Shown here piece by piece: positions 1 to 8,931 of a stretch of 64,000 nt of DNA (position 1 is the stretch's first letter; every line of letters starts with the position of its first letter). The notes under the pieces are model-generated. The model was not told the origin of the DNA, searched no databases, and worked only from the letters and a program-made list of their open reading frames with translations. Both the position numbers and the translations under genes were made by a program. The stretch is from Brenneria bubanii (lineage in GTDB: Bacteria > Pseudomonadota > Gammaproteobacteria > Enterobacterales > Enterobacteriaceae), in assembly GCF_022378355.1 (NCBI RefSeq), contig NZ_JAKMAJ010000012.1, positions 62,001 to 126,000 on the forward strand, written 5' to 3'.

Positions 1-2364
1 GCATTGGACTCGGAAGATAGCCTGCGCGCCGTCATCTTGCGCATCGACGGACGCTACATTCCGCTGACGGATATCGCCGATATCAGTCGACAGCCGGCGG
101 AACCGCCGGCGGCGGCGTTCCAGGTCAACGGCAAGCCCGCTATCGGCCTGGCCATTTCAATGGCGTCAACCGGCAACATGCTGCGTTTTGGTCAGGCGAT
201 TAACCAGCAAATGGCGGATATACAGACGCATCTGCCGCATGGCATCGAGATGACCACCGTTGCCGACCAGTCAAGCGTGGTGAAGCAAGCGGTCAGCGGC
301 TTCGTCAGAGTGCTGATCGAAGCGGTGGTGATTGTGCTGGCCGTTTCGTTCGTCTCGCTGGGGCTACGGGCCGGGCTGGTAGTCGCCGCCGCCATTCCAT
401 TGGTGCTGGCGATGACCTTCGCCGTCATGATGCTGTGTGGCATCGGCCTTCAGCGTATCTCGCTGGGCGCGCTGATCATCGCGCTCGGATTACTGGTGGA
501 TGACGCCATGATCACCGTCGAAACCATGGTGGCCTGTTTGGAGAAAGGCGATAACCGCTGGCGCGCCGCGACCTACGCATTTGAAACCACGGCGTTTCCG
601 ATGCTCACCGGCACGCTGGTGATGATTGCCGGTTTTATTCCGGTCGGCTTCGCGGCTTCAAGCGCCGGCGAGTACTGTTTTTCCCTGTTTGCCGTCGTAC
701 TTATCGCCTTACTCTGCTCGTGGATCGTGGCCATCCTGTTCTCGCCGCTGACCGGCGTCTGGATCTTGCCCCATACCCTTAACGCGCATGCGGGCGAAAA
801 AGAGCGGCGGCCGGGGCGGCTGATGCGTTTTTACAGCGCTCTGCTGGCGCAGGTGCTGCGTCATCGCCTGGCTACGCTCGGCATCGCGCTGCTGGTCTTT
901 GCGCTCTCGCTATTCGGCGCCGCCTTCATGGAAGGCGAATTTTTCCCGGCCTCCGACCGTCCCGAATTGCTGGTCAGCCTTTCCCTGCCGGCCAACGCCT
1001 CGCAGACGGAAACCGCGCGTCAGGCGACGCGACTCGGACAAGCGCTGGAGAGAAATGAGGATGTCGACCACTATTCAACCTATATCGGCACCGGCGCGAT
1101 ACGCTTTTATCTGCCGATGGACGTGCTGCTGGATAATGAAAATACCGCTCAACTGGTGGTGGTCGCCAACAGCCTGGAAGCCCGCGATAGGTTAAGCCGA
1201 CAGTTAAAAACGATACTGGCTGAACAGTTCAGCAATATCACCACCCGCGTGTCGCCGCTGGAACTGGGACCGCCGGTAGGCTGGCCGGTCAAATACCGCA
1301 TCAGCGGCCCGGATTACGCCAGGGTTCGTCATTTCGCACAGCAACTGGCGGGCGTCATCGGGCGAAATCCCGCGGCGCGCGAGGTAAACCTGACGGCGGG
1401 AGAGCCTGAACGGGTCATCACGCTGAAGGTGAATCAGACAGAGGCCAGAGCCGTGGGCGTATCCTCCAGCAGTCTGGCGGATACGCTGCATACCGTCTGG
1501 GCCGGCAGCGTGGTCACCACCGTGCGCGATCGCAACCGGTTGATCGATGTGGTGCTGCGCGGCAACGACGCCGAACGACTGGATACCGCCAGCTTTCAAT
1601 CCCTGATGATTACCACCTCGGCAGGCCGGAAAGTGCCGTTAAGCCGGATCGCGACGCCGGTATGGGGAGTCGAAGATCCGGTGATATGGCGACGCCAGCG
1701 GCTGCCTTTTATCACCGTTCAGACCGACCTGGCGCCGGGGATGAATGCCGTCGCGGTATCCCAGGCATTGCTGCCCGACATTGATTCACTGCGCAGCACC
1801 CTTGCGCCAGGCTATAGCATTGAGGAAGGCGGCACGGTGGCCGAATCCGATAAGGGCAACAGTTCGGTGTATGCCGTATTGCCGGTCACGCTTTTCTCGA
1901 TGTTGATCCTGTTGATGATCCAGCTACAGAAGTTCAGCCGCATGCTGCTGGCGCTGCTGATGGCGCCGTTTGGCTTACCGGGGATTGTCGCGGCGATGCT
2001 GCCCACGGGAACGCCGATGGGATTTGTCGCGCTGCTTGGCATTATCGCCCTGGCAGGCATGATCATTCGTAACGCCGTCATTTTAATCAGCGAAGTGGAC
2101 AGCAATACCAGTCAGGGACTGGATAGGGAAGCGGCGATTATCAAAGCCTCGAAACACCGTGCGCGGCCGATACTGTTGACCGCCTGCGCGGCCGTTCTGG
2201 GGATGATCCCCATTTCTCATCAGGTGTTCTGGGGGCCGATGGCCTATGCGATCATCGGCGGGCTCATCGTCGCCACGCTGGTGACGTTGACCGTGCTGCC
2301 GGCCTCCCTCAGTCTGGTCATGCAGGCTGAAAAAAGCACCGTACGCCAGGCGGAAATGGAATAG
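1..2364 (+). CDS. RND efflux pump inner-membrane subunit (5' partial)
   Basis: This is the C-terminal 787 residues of a resistance-nodulation-division transporter; the frame is open to the window edge. The family is about 1,020-1,050 residues, so roughly 240-260 N-terminal residues lie outside. These pumps are trimeric proton-driven exporters that work with a periplasmic adaptor and an outer-membrane channel. Visible are the paired acidic residues of the proton relay (LLVDDAMITVE, near visible residue 167), a run of hydrophobic segments in each half, two large periplasmic stretches, and the conserved end GMIIRNAVILISEVD followed by RARPILLTACAAVLGMIP. Nothing nearby is an adaptor, so the partner genes are probably upstream. 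The substrate cannot be read from the sequence; the heavy-metal subclass is unlikely because its typical length and motifs are not evident. Confidence 0.93.
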   Translation, partial: ALDSEDSLRAVILRIDGRYIPLTDIADISRQPAEPPAAAFQVNGKPAIGLAISMASTGNMLRFGQAINQQMADIQTHLPHGIEMTTVADQSSVVKQAVSGFVRVLIEAVVIVLAVSFVSLGLRAGLVVAAAIPLVLAMTFAVMMLCGIGLQRISLGALIIALGLLVDDAMITVETMVACLEKGDNRWRAATYAFETTAFPMLTGTLVMIAGFIPVGFAASSAGEYCFSLFAVVLIALLCSWIVAILFSPLTGVWILPHTLNAHAGEKERRPGRLMRFYSALLAQVLRHRLATLGIALLVFALSLFGAAFMEGEFFPASDRPELLVSLSLPANASQTETARQATRLGQALERNEDVDHYSTYIGTGAIRFYLPMDVLLDNENTAQLVVVANSLEARDRLSRQLKTILAEQFSNITTRVSPLELGPPVGWPVKYRISGPDYARVRHFAQQLAGVIGRNPAAREVNLTAGEPERVITLKVNQTEARAVGVSSSSLADTLHTVWAGSVVTTVRDRNRLIDVVLRGNDAERLDTASFQSLMITTSAGRKVPLSRIATPVWGVEDPVIWRRQRLPFITVQTDLAPGMNAVAVSQALLPDIDSLRSTLAPGYSIEEGGTVAESDKGNSSVYAVLPVTLFSMLILLMIQLQKFSRMLLALLMAPFGLPGIVAAMLPTGTPMGFVALLGIIALAGMIIRNAVILISEVDSNTSQGLDREAAIIKASKHRARPILLTACAAVLGMIPISHQVFWGPMAYAIIGGLIVATLVTLTVLPASLSLVMQAEKSTVRQAEME

Positions 2365-2458
2365 CGTCAACGGCGCGCCGCATAAACATCTGCGGCGGTT
2401 GATTAGCCTGATGGCGCAGCGTTAGCGCTCGAAAAACCAAGGCGTCGAAATACGCTTT

Positions 2459-2486
2459 AAAAACAGGGCCCGGCATCGTGCCGGGC
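2459..2486 (-). terminator. Intrinsic terminator of the ABC importer operon
   Basis: On the minus strand an 8-bp perfect stem (GCCCGGCA/TGCCGGGC) with a 3-base loop is followed by CCTG and a run of five T. It lies 5 bases past the stop codon of the histidine phosphatase gene, the last gene of the minus-strand operon. Confidence 0.8.
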
Positions 2487-2490
2487 GAAA

Positions 2491-3066
2491 TCAGATACGC
2501 GGTTCAATCTTGCCGCCATCCCGTTGCGCCAACGGCACTATCGTCCAATCAGCGGGAGAGGCATCGGGCGAGATCCACATCGGCGTCGCATTGCCGATCC
2601 GCGGCCCGTAAGGCGATCCGGTGGACAGCAGGCTGAGCACGCGAAACACGCCGGAGTGCGCGACGACCAGCGGCGTTGGGTATTGCTGGAGAAGCGCGTT
2701 AAGCGCGCCGGTAATGCGCGCGCAGAAGTCGGCCCAGGATTCACCGCCGGGCGGCGTCGTTTCATAAGGCGGTTGTTCCGCGTAAGGTCTGAGCTCCAGA
2801 TCGCCCCAGTCCCGCTCACGCAGATCGGGAACAATCAGTTTTGGCAGTCCCGGCGCCGCCAGCGCCGCCGTTTGCCGGGCGCGCAGCTTATCGCTGACGG
2901 CGATACAGCTCCAGGTATGACGCGCCAGCAGAGGCGCCGCTTCCCGCGCCTGCTGCTCGCCGTTTTCGGTCAAGGGCACATCGGTGCGGCCGCCAATCAA
3001 CCGATCGCGATTAAGCGGCGTTTCTCCGTGGCGCAAAAAAACAAAAGGCTTACAAATCAAATTCAT
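2491..3066 (-). CDS. Histidine phosphatase family protein
   Basis: A 191-residue member of the phosphoglycerate-mutase-like histidine phosphatase superfamily. The phosphorylated histidine is in FLRHGETPLNRDRL near residues 11-24. The second catalytic histidine is in VVAHSGVFRVLS, and an acidic residue is in the region with PGGESWADF. Family members remove phosphate from small molecules such as sugar phosphates, nucleotides or cobalamin precursors. The gene is last in a minus-strand operon; its start overlaps the end of the metallo-hydrolase gene by 4 bases (ATGA), which implies translational coupling. Together with a periplasmic binding-protein importer this suggests processing of an imported phosphorylated compound, but that is inference. 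Confidence 0.9.
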   Translation of the reverse strand: MNLICKPFVFLRHGETPLNRDRLIGGRTDVPLTENGEQQAREAAPLLARHTWSCIAVSDKLRARQTAALAAPGLPKLIVPDLRERDWGDLELRPYAEQPPYETTPPGGESWADFCARITGALNALLQQYPTPLVVAHSGVFRVLSLLSTGSPYGPRIGNATPMWISPDASPADWTIVPLAQRDGGKIEPRI

Positions 3067-4121
3067 TGTTCCATCCTGATGACGGGGTTATCCATGATCT
3101 CGCACCCCAACGCCCGCCGCCAATCCGTCGTGGCGCCGATCGGAGTAAACAGCGGCGCCAGCGTGCGGCACGCCAGCATGGCGGCCAGTTTTTGCAGGCA
3201 ATGCCGAGTGGGATGAACATTCCAGCGGCAGAAATCGATCTCGCCCGCCTGCCGCTGCCGTCGGGTAAGCTGATTGAGGTGGCCGGTGAACAGTACGCGA
3301 TGGCTGAAGTCAGGCCGCGCCCGTAATAGGCCGGCGGTGTCGCTTTGTCCATCCGGACCGCCCGTCAACAGTACAGGCATGGTCGGGGAGAAAGGCGGTA
3401 ATGTCTGAGCCAGCCGTTTCAGTTCATCCTGTACGCCGGGTCGCAGGCTCCCGTCATCAAATTCCGCCATGCATTCCAGCATCTGTCGGCAGGATTCATC
3501 CAGCGTGAAGCCGGCGGCATAGCGGCGCGCCAGCAGCAAAGCCATCTCCACCGCGCGGCCGGAAGGCGGCACCGGACACAGCGTAGGCTTAACCAACTGT
3601 GCCAGTATCTTTTCCCGCTGTCGGCTCTGGGCGACGTCATACAGGCCATAGGACGCATCCACTAACGCCAGCTGCGCCGCAGGCGGCCGATCAAACCGAA
3701 ACAGCGCGGATTCCAGACTGACGTCGCCGCTGTAAAACAACCCGCCCGCCAGATCCAGATGAAACCAAATGCCGCCGTAGGCGTGGCCGCTGCTGCCGGT
3801 GGTAACGGTTACCGACCCAAGTGGGAATCGCCCGCGCACCGGGATCGGCCGCACGTTCAGCCCGGCGGGCAGCGAGCGGGCGGTGATGGCGGTGCAATAA
3901 ATCGGCGTCTGCGGCGGCAAACGCGTCAGGCCGCCGATATGATCCTCGTGATCGTGACTCAACAGGATCGCATCCAGATCGTCGGGGATCGGCCAAAGAT
4001 CGGCGTCCGGCTCCAGCACACCGCCCGCATCAAGTAAAATACGCAGCGACGGCGTGCTCACCAGTATGGCCGCCGGCGCCTTGCCGTGCAGGCCGCTGAG
4101 AATATTGATATCGACGCTCAT
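3063..4121 (-). CDS. MBL-fold metallo-hydrolase
   Basis: A 352-residue metallo-beta-lactamase-fold hydrolase. The metal-binding signature LLSHDHEDHIGGL lies near residues 52-64, and later His/Asp ligands are plausible in SSGHAYGG and YSGDVSLE. The fold covers phosphodiesterases, lactonases, glyoxalases and nucleases. The long C-terminal half, with TGHLNQLTRRQR, resembles the extended beta-CASP-like or PhnP-like members only loosely. It overlaps both neighbours by 4 bases in the ABC importer operon. An imported phosphodiester or lactone could be hydrolysed here before the phosphatase acts. The substrate is unknown. Confidence 0.88.
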   Translation of the reverse strand: MSVDINILSGLHGKAPAAILVSTPSLRILLDAGGVLEPDADLWPIPDDLDAILLSHDHEDHIGGLTRLPPQTPIYCTAITARSLPAGLNVRPIPVRGRFPLGSVTVTTGSSGHAYGGIWFHLDLAGGLFYSGDVSLESALFRFDRPPAAQLALVDASYGLYDVAQSRQREKILAQLVKPTLCPVPPSGRAVEMALLLARRYAAGFTLDESCRQMLECMAEFDDGSLRPGVQDELKRLAQTLPPFSPTMPVLLTGGPDGQSDTAGLLRARPDFSHRVLFTGHLNQLTRRQRQAGEIDFCRWNVHPTRHCLQKLAAMLACRTLAPLFTPIGATTDWRRALGCEIMDNPVIRMEQ

Positions 4122-5149
4122 GCCGCCTCCAGTCGCCAGCCCTGATGCAGACGCACCGCGACCGGCTGCCGTTCATCCACCGGGGAATGGTGATACGCGG
4201 TCAGCGGCTGGCCGTCGGTCAGACGCAGTTGCAGCAAATAGCGCTCCCCCTGATAGATACAGCTCTCCACCCGCGCGGCGACGCCGCCGGCGGCGATTTC
4301 CACATGCTCGGGGCGAATCAAAATCGGTTGGCGAGGCGCGGTCACCATGGCCTGTTCCAGGCCGTCGTGCAGTTGAACGCCGTCCAGTCGCGAGGCATTT
4401 TCCGCCACCGGTAGCGCCAATATGCTGCCCTTGCCGATAAAGCGCGCCACCCAGGCATTCTGCGGATATTGATACAATTGCTGCGGGGAGCCCCACTGCA
4501 TCAGCTCGCCCTGATGCATCACCGCGATATGGCTGGCCAGCGCCATCGCTTCGGCCTGATCGTGGGTAACGTACACAAAGGTTGCGCCGGTGCGTCGGTG
4601 GAAATCGCGGAAGGTTTGTTCCATGGTGGCGCGTAAGTGGCGGTCCAGATTGGCCAGCGGTTCATCCAGCAGCATCACCTGTGGTTCCGACACCAGACAG
4701 CGCGCCAGCGCAACGCGCTGACGTTGTCCGCCGCTGAGATCTTGCGGTGAACGATCGGCGCACGCGCCAAGTTCCACCGCCTCCAGGGCCTGCATAATCT
4801 TTTTTTGCCGGGCGGCGCCGTTCACTTTCTTCAGTTTCAACGGATAACCGACATTCTCCGCCACCGTCATATGCGGCCACAGCGCATAAGATTGGAACAC
4901 CATGCCCATATTGCGCGCTTCAGGGGGCAGATGACGCTGTTGGTCGGCCAGGATTTTGTCGCCCAGCGACAGCCGTCCCTGACTTAATTGCTCCAGCCCG
5001 GCCAAAATGCGTAGCGTAGTGGTTTTACCGCAGCCGCTGGGGCCAAGTAAGGCGGTGAACGCCCCCGCGGGAATGGATAAACTCAGATCGCGCACTACAG
5101 TCTGCTCGCCGAACCGCTTGCTTACCTGTTCCAGCTTCAGCTCTGCCAT
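4118..5149 (-). CDS. ABC importer ATP-binding protein (PotA/FbpC type)
   Basis: A 343-residue ATPase that powers uptake through the adjacent permease. Walker A is GPSGCGKTT, the signature is LSGGQRQR, Walker B is VMLLDEPLANLD and the switch histidine is in YVTHDQAEA. The last 100 residues form a TOBE-like domain (ILIRPEHVEIA), as in PotA, FbpC and the AfuC/phosphonate importers. It overlaps the permease gene by 13 bases and the MBL gene by 4, so the five genes form one operon. Substrate specificity lies in the binding protein, not here. Confidence 0.93.
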   Translation of the reverse strand: MAELKLEQVSKRFGEQTVVRDLSLSIPAGAFTALLGPSGCGKTTTLRILAGLEQLSQGRLSLGDKILADQQRHLPPEARNMGMVFQSYALWPHMTVAENVGYPLKLKKVNGAARQKKIMQALEAVELGACADRSPQDLSGGQRQRVALARCLVSEPQVMLLDEPLANLDRHLRATMEQTFRDFHRRTGATFVYVTHDQAEAMALASHIAVMHQGELMQWGSPQQLYQYPQNAWVARFIGKGSILALPVAENASRLDGVQLHDGLEQAMVTAPRQPILIRPEHVEIAAGGVAARVESCIYQGERYLLQLRLTDGQPLTAYHHSPVDERQPVAVRLHQGWRLEAA

Positions 5150-6849
5150 GGAATAACTCCTTTGGGAAGATAGCGACCCAGGCCGCTCAGCAACAGCATG
5201 ACCAGCGCCACCAGCGCCACTACCATCACCGAAACGGCGGAGGCCAACACTTTATTGCCGCTCTCATCCAGATTGAAAATGACGACGCCCAGCGTTTCAC
5301 TGCCGGCGCTCCACAACAGCGCCGAGACGGTGAGTTCATTGACCGCGGTCAGAAACACCAGCAGCGCGCCGGCGAAGGCCGCCGGCGCCAGCAACGGCAG
5401 GACGATATGACGCAACCGTTGAGAAAAGTCGGCGCCCGCCAGACTGGCCGCTTCTTCCATCGCCGGATCCAACTGCAACATACCGCTATGAACCGGCTTG
5501 AGGCACACCGTGAGAAAGCGCGCCAGATACGCCAGAAAAATAATCGCCAGCGTGCCGTACAGCGTGATATCCACAATTGGGAGCGGCCGCGCAAACAGCA
5601 GAATGAAGGCAATCGCCAGCACCACGCCGGGCAAGGTGTAGGGAATATCAATGGCGCTGTGCAGCCAACGTAATCGGCGACAGGGGTAACGCACCAGCAG
5701 ATAGGCGAGCGGCAGGCTCAGAATCATCAGCACGAAAGCCGCGGACACCGACAACAGCATACTGTTGGTCAACGCCCGCCAGGTGGCGCTCTGCCCTTCC
5801 AGCATGGTGCCGTAGGCGGCAAACGTCAGCGTCTTGCCATTCAACGGTACGCCCAGGGTTGGCACCAATGAAGTGGCGATCAACGCCAGCAAAGGTGCGG
5901 CCAGGATCATAAACAGCACGCTGCCCAGCACCACTTCCACCGCCCAACGCCATGCGCCCAGCCGGAAAGCCAATGCGCGGCCGGCCATACCGATAAGCGG
6001 CAACGCATGACGCCGCTGTAATCGCCCTTGCAATATGACGATACCCACCGCCAGCGCGCCCATCAGCACCGACAGCGCCGCCACCTGATTGATGACCGCA
6101 GGGCCGAAGCCGGCCATCGTCTGGTAAATCTGCGTTGGCAGCACAAAGTAGGAAATGGGGATACCCAGCATGGCGGGAATACCGAAGTTGCCCAACGCCG
6201 AGACAAAGGCGATGGCGCCGCCCGCCCACAGCGAGGTACGACACAGGGGCAGCACGATGTCGCAAAACACCCGCCACAGCGAAGCGCCGTTCAGGCGAGC
6301 GGCTTCGATTTGCTCTTTGGGCAGGCAAAGCAGCTGGGTTCGCAGCGCCAGAAACACCAGCGGCGCGTGTTGAATGCCTAGCAACAGCGCGATCCCTTCG
6401 GCGGAATAGAGCGGATTGGCGCTGCCGAACGTCGGCGCAATCCCCAGACTGTTCAACAGAATGCTGCTCGGGCCGAACAGCTGCAGCCAGCTTAGCGCCG
6501 TGACCTGCGGCGGAATCATCATCGGCAGCATAAACAAGAATATCCACAGCTGTTTGGCGCGAATATCGGTCAGCGCCAAGCAGAACGCAAACAGGCTGCC
6601 CAACAGCACGGAGAGTAGAGTGCCCATACCGCTGGTATAGAGACTGTGATACAACGCTCCCCAGGTGGACGGACTGGATAATACCCGCCACAAACTGCTG
6701 TCGGCGCCCTGATGCCAGTCAAGCAGCGCCGAGATCAACAGGCGCAGACTAGGCAGCAGGCTAAGTAGCGCAACCAGCCCCAGTAACAACCACAGCAACC
6801 CTCTGGGAGGGTTGCTGCTGGCAGGATAGCGCATCGTAAGGCTACTCAT
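5137..6849 (-). CDS. ABC importer permease, fused double domain
   Basis: A 570-residue inner-membrane permease carrying two copies of the binding-protein-dependent transport domain, with about 12 hydrophobic segments. Each half has an EAA-type loop that contacts the ATPase: EAARLNGASLWRVFCDIVLPL near residue 182 and EEAASLAGADFSQRLRHIVLPLL near residue 450. Fused permeases of this length are typical of the FbpB/AfuB and 2-aminoethylphosphonate importers. It sits 3 bases downstream of the binding-protein gene and overlaps the ATPase gene by 13 bases. The start shown gives a short cytoplasmic N terminus before the first membrane helix. Confidence 0.93.
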   Translation of the reverse strand: MSSLTMRYPASSNPPRGLLWLLLGLVALLSLLPSLRLLISALLDWHQGADSSLWRVLSSPSTWGALYHSLYTSGMGTLLSVLLGSLFAFCLALTDIRAKQLWIFLFMLPMMIPPQVTALSWLQLFGPSSILLNSLGIAPTFGSANPLYSAEGIALLLGIQHAPLVFLALRTQLLCLPKEQIEAARLNGASLWRVFCDIVLPLCRTSLWAGGAIAFVSALGNFGIPAMLGIPISYFVLPTQIYQTMAGFGPAVINQVAALSVLMGALAVGIVILQGRLQRRHALPLIGMAGRALAFRLGAWRWAVEVVLGSVLFMILAAPLLALIATSLVPTLGVPLNGKTLTFAAYGTMLEGQSATWRALTNSMLLSVSAAFVLMILSLPLAYLLVRYPCRRLRWLHSAIDIPYTLPGVVLAIAFILLFARPLPIVDITLYGTLAIIFLAYLARFLTVCLKPVHSGMLQLDPAMEEAASLAGADFSQRLRHIVLPLLAPAAFAGALLVFLTAVNELTVSALLWSAGSETLGVVIFNLDESGNKVLASAVSVMVVALVALVMLLLSGLGRYLPKGVIPWQS

Positions 6850-6852
6850 GAT

Positions 6853-7830
6853 TTAGTGGCTTCCGAACAGTTGACTAAAGCGTTGTTTGTTCTGCTCGGC
6901 TTCGGTCAGGGCTTTGCCGGCGTCGAATGGCATCAGTTGGATCTGGTCGCGCGGCGGAAAGCCGTCCGGGACCGGCAGATCGGCGCGTGCGGGCAGATAG
7001 CCCTGCTTAAGCACCAGCCTTTGTCCCTGTTCCGACAGGACGAAATCGATAAAGGCTTTGGCGGCAGCGGGATTTTTCGCCGTTTTCATCATCGCGACCG
7101 GTTCGGTAACGATACTGACGCCCTCTTTCGGGAACAGAAACTCTATCGGCGCGCCCTTGGCTTTTTCACGGATCGCCATGAAATCCACCAGTACGCCATA
7201 GGCTTTGCTGCCGGAGGAAACGGCGCTTAATACCGCGCCATTGCCGCCCTGGGGCATGGTGCCGTTCTCTTTCAGTTTCTGATAATAATCCCAGCCAAGC
7301 TGCGGATTGTTAACCAGCGTCGCCAGATGAATCAGCGCGGCGCCGGAATAGAGCGGGCTGGGCATGGTGGTCATATTTTTCAGCTCGGGCTTGAGCAAAT
7401 CCTGCCATGACGTGGGCTTAACCGGCGCCTGACGATGATAGGCGATGCCGGTAGTAATCAGCTTGGTGCCATAGTAATAGCCTTGCGCATCATAGAGCGA
7501 GGGATCGTAACGAGCGGCTTCCGGCGATTGATACGGCGCCAGCAGGTTTTGCTGCCTGAGCGACTCCATCGTCACGCTGTCGGAAATCAGCAGGATATCC
7601 GGCGTGCCGCCGCCTGCGGCCAGCTCAGCCTGTAAACGGGCGGTGAGTTTGGTGGTTCCATCGCGGATCCAGTTCACTTTGATATCCGGATGCGTCTGCT
7701 CGAACGCATTGACGGTCATCTGAGCATCTTCATTGGGCTGGCTGGTATAAAGCATCAGCGTGGTTTTCGCTATTGCCGAGGTGCTGAACATCGCCAAAAG
7801 CATGGCGGCAATAGTTATTTTTTTATGCAT
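6853..7830 (-). CDS. ABC importer periplasmic substrate-binding protein
   Basis: A 325-residue binding protein with a clear Sec signal peptide (MHKKITIAAMLLAMFSTSAIA, cleavage after SAIA). The mature part reads as a type 2 periplasmic binding protein (LMLYTSQPNEDAQMTVNAFEQ; LLISDSVTMESL; MPSPLYSGAALIHLATL), related to the Fe(III), spermidine and 2-aminoethylphosphonate binders. It is the first gene of the minus-strand operon and faces the DeoR-type regulator across 136 bases. The ligand cannot be decided. The accompanying phosphatase and MBL hydrolase favour an organophosphate or phosphorylated sugar over iron, but this is inference. Confidence 0.9.
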   Translation of the reverse strand: MHKKITIAAMLLAMFSTSAIAKTTLMLYTSQPNEDAQMTVNAFEQTHPDIKVNWIRDGTTKLTARLQAELAAGGGTPDILLISDSVTMESLRQQNLLAPYQSPEAARYDPSLYDAQGYYYGTKLITTGIAYHRQAPVKPTSWQDLLKPELKNMTTMPSPLYSGAALIHLATLVNNPQLGWDYYQKLKENGTMPQGGNGAVLSAVSSGSKAYGVLVDFMAIREKAKGAPIEFLFPKEGVSIVTEPVAMMKTAKNPAAAKAFIDFVLSEQGQRLVLKQGYLPARADLPVPDGFPPRDQIQLMPFDAGKALTEAEQNKQRFSQLFGSH

Positions 7831-7966
7831 GTTGGTCTATCCCCTGGTTTTCGTCGTGATAATTAAAACAGGGAAATCTGACAAAAATATGACCGGCGTA
7901 TTTCGTAGTAATAGCTTAATACTTTCGATGTAATATTCCCGCGAGCGTCGAGACAAGGAGAGAAAG

Positions 7967-8737
7967 ATGACACCGGAAGCACGCCGTCGCGCAATCACCA
8001 TCATGGTGACGGAACAGGGAGCACGGAGCATTGAGCAACTGGCCGCGCATTTCAGCGTATCGCTGCAGACCCTGCGCAGCGATGTGCGAGAATTGACCGA
8101 ACAGGGCTTGTTGCTGCGTCGGCACGGTCTGGTCGCGCCCTTCGCACGCGAGAATATTGGTTATCAGCAGCGGGAAATCATTAATGTCGACGGTAAGCGC
8201 TGGATAGGCGAACAGGCCGCCGCTCTGCTTGGCGAATATCAACACTGTTTTCTGGGAACGGGAACCACGGTTGAGATGGTGGCGCGCGCCCTCCCCGCCG
8301 ATACTCGTTTAACGGTGTTCACCAACAATATTCATGCGGCGGAACCGCTCAGCCATTTGCCGGGTTGCGATTTGATTATGGCCGGCGGACGGGTACGTAA
8401 ACGGGATCTGGATATCATCGGCGGCGATGCGCTGGCTTTTTTCAGCCACTATCGGGTAGCGATAGGCGTGGTGTCGGTGGGGGGCGTGGGGGAAGCGGGT
8501 GAACTTTATGATTTCAATGATGACGAAGTGAAAGCGCGCCTGGCGCTGCTGGCCGGCGCGGCGGTAAAAGTACTGGTCGTGGATAGCGCCAAATTCGGCC
8601 GAACGGCGCTCTGCCAAAACGGCAGCATTGCCGATTTTCATTATGTGGTCAGCGATAGACCGCCATCAAAACAGCAGCGCGACGCTTTGCTGAATGTATC
8701 AACGCGCTGGCTATACCGGGAAAAAGCGCAAGTATGA
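7967..8737 (+). CDS. DeoR/GlpR-family transcriptional regulator
   Basis: A 256-residue repressor. The N-terminal helix-turn-helix (IEQLAAHFSVSLQTLRSDVRELTEQGLLLRRHG, residues 19-51) is followed by a sugar-phosphate-isomerase-like sensor domain with GTGTTVEMVARALP, AGGRVRKRDLDIIGG and VDSAKFGRTAL. DeoR-type sensors usually bind phosphorylated sugars or related phosphates. The start has a strong ribosome binding site (AAGGAGAG, 5 bases before ATG). It is divergent from the ABC importer operon, so it probably controls that operon, and the sensor type supports a phosphorylated ligand for the importer. Confidence 0.9.
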   Translation: MTPEARRRAITIMVTEQGARSIEQLAAHFSVSLQTLRSDVRELTEQGLLLRRHGLVAPFARENIGYQQREIINVDGKRWIGEQAAALLGEYQHCFLGTGTTVEMVARALPADTRLTVFTNNIHAAEPLSHLPGCDLIMAGGRVRKRDLDIIGGDALAFFSHYRVAIGVVSVGGVGEAGELYDFNDDEVKARLALLAGAAVKVLVVDSAKFGRTALCQNGSIADFHYVVSDRPPSKQQRDALLNVSTRWLYREKAQV

Positions 8738-8870
8738 CGAACCGCCGGCGACTGAAGCCAGCCATGCTGGCGCGCCCATTCTGTTCTGACCGCTAATCAG
8801 ACGGAGTGGAAAGTCCCTTTTCCCAAGCCCAAAAACGCCCGATGGGTACGGCTCATGACGAGGTTAGGGA

Positions 8871-8911
8871 TGGCCCTTTTTTATGCCCGCCGTTGGCATA
8901 AAAAAGGGCCA
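8871..8911. repeat. Long perfect inverted repeat at the deoR/levansucrase boundary
   Basis: Seventeen-base perfect arms (8871-8887 and 8895-8911) flank a 7-base loop. The second arm also supplies part of the levansucrase terminator stem at 8906-8923, so the two hairpins are mutually exclusive. The repeat lies between the converging ends of the regulator and levansucrase genes. Confidence 0.85.
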
Positions 8912-8923
8912 CCGAAGTGGCCC
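8895..8923 (-). terminator. Intrinsic terminator of levansucrase
   Basis: On the minus strand the 7-bp perfect stem GGGCCAC/GTGGCCC closes a TTCG tetraloop and is followed by six T. It starts 9 bases past the levansucrase stop codon. C(UUCG)G is an unusually stable loop. Confidence 0.9.
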
Positions 8924-8931
8924 GTCGAAGG

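Noticed and set aside
4118-6849. Assignment of the first ABC importer to iron (FbpABC)
   Set aside because: The associated phosphatase, MBL hydrolase and DeoR-type regulator do not fit iron uptake; substrate left open.
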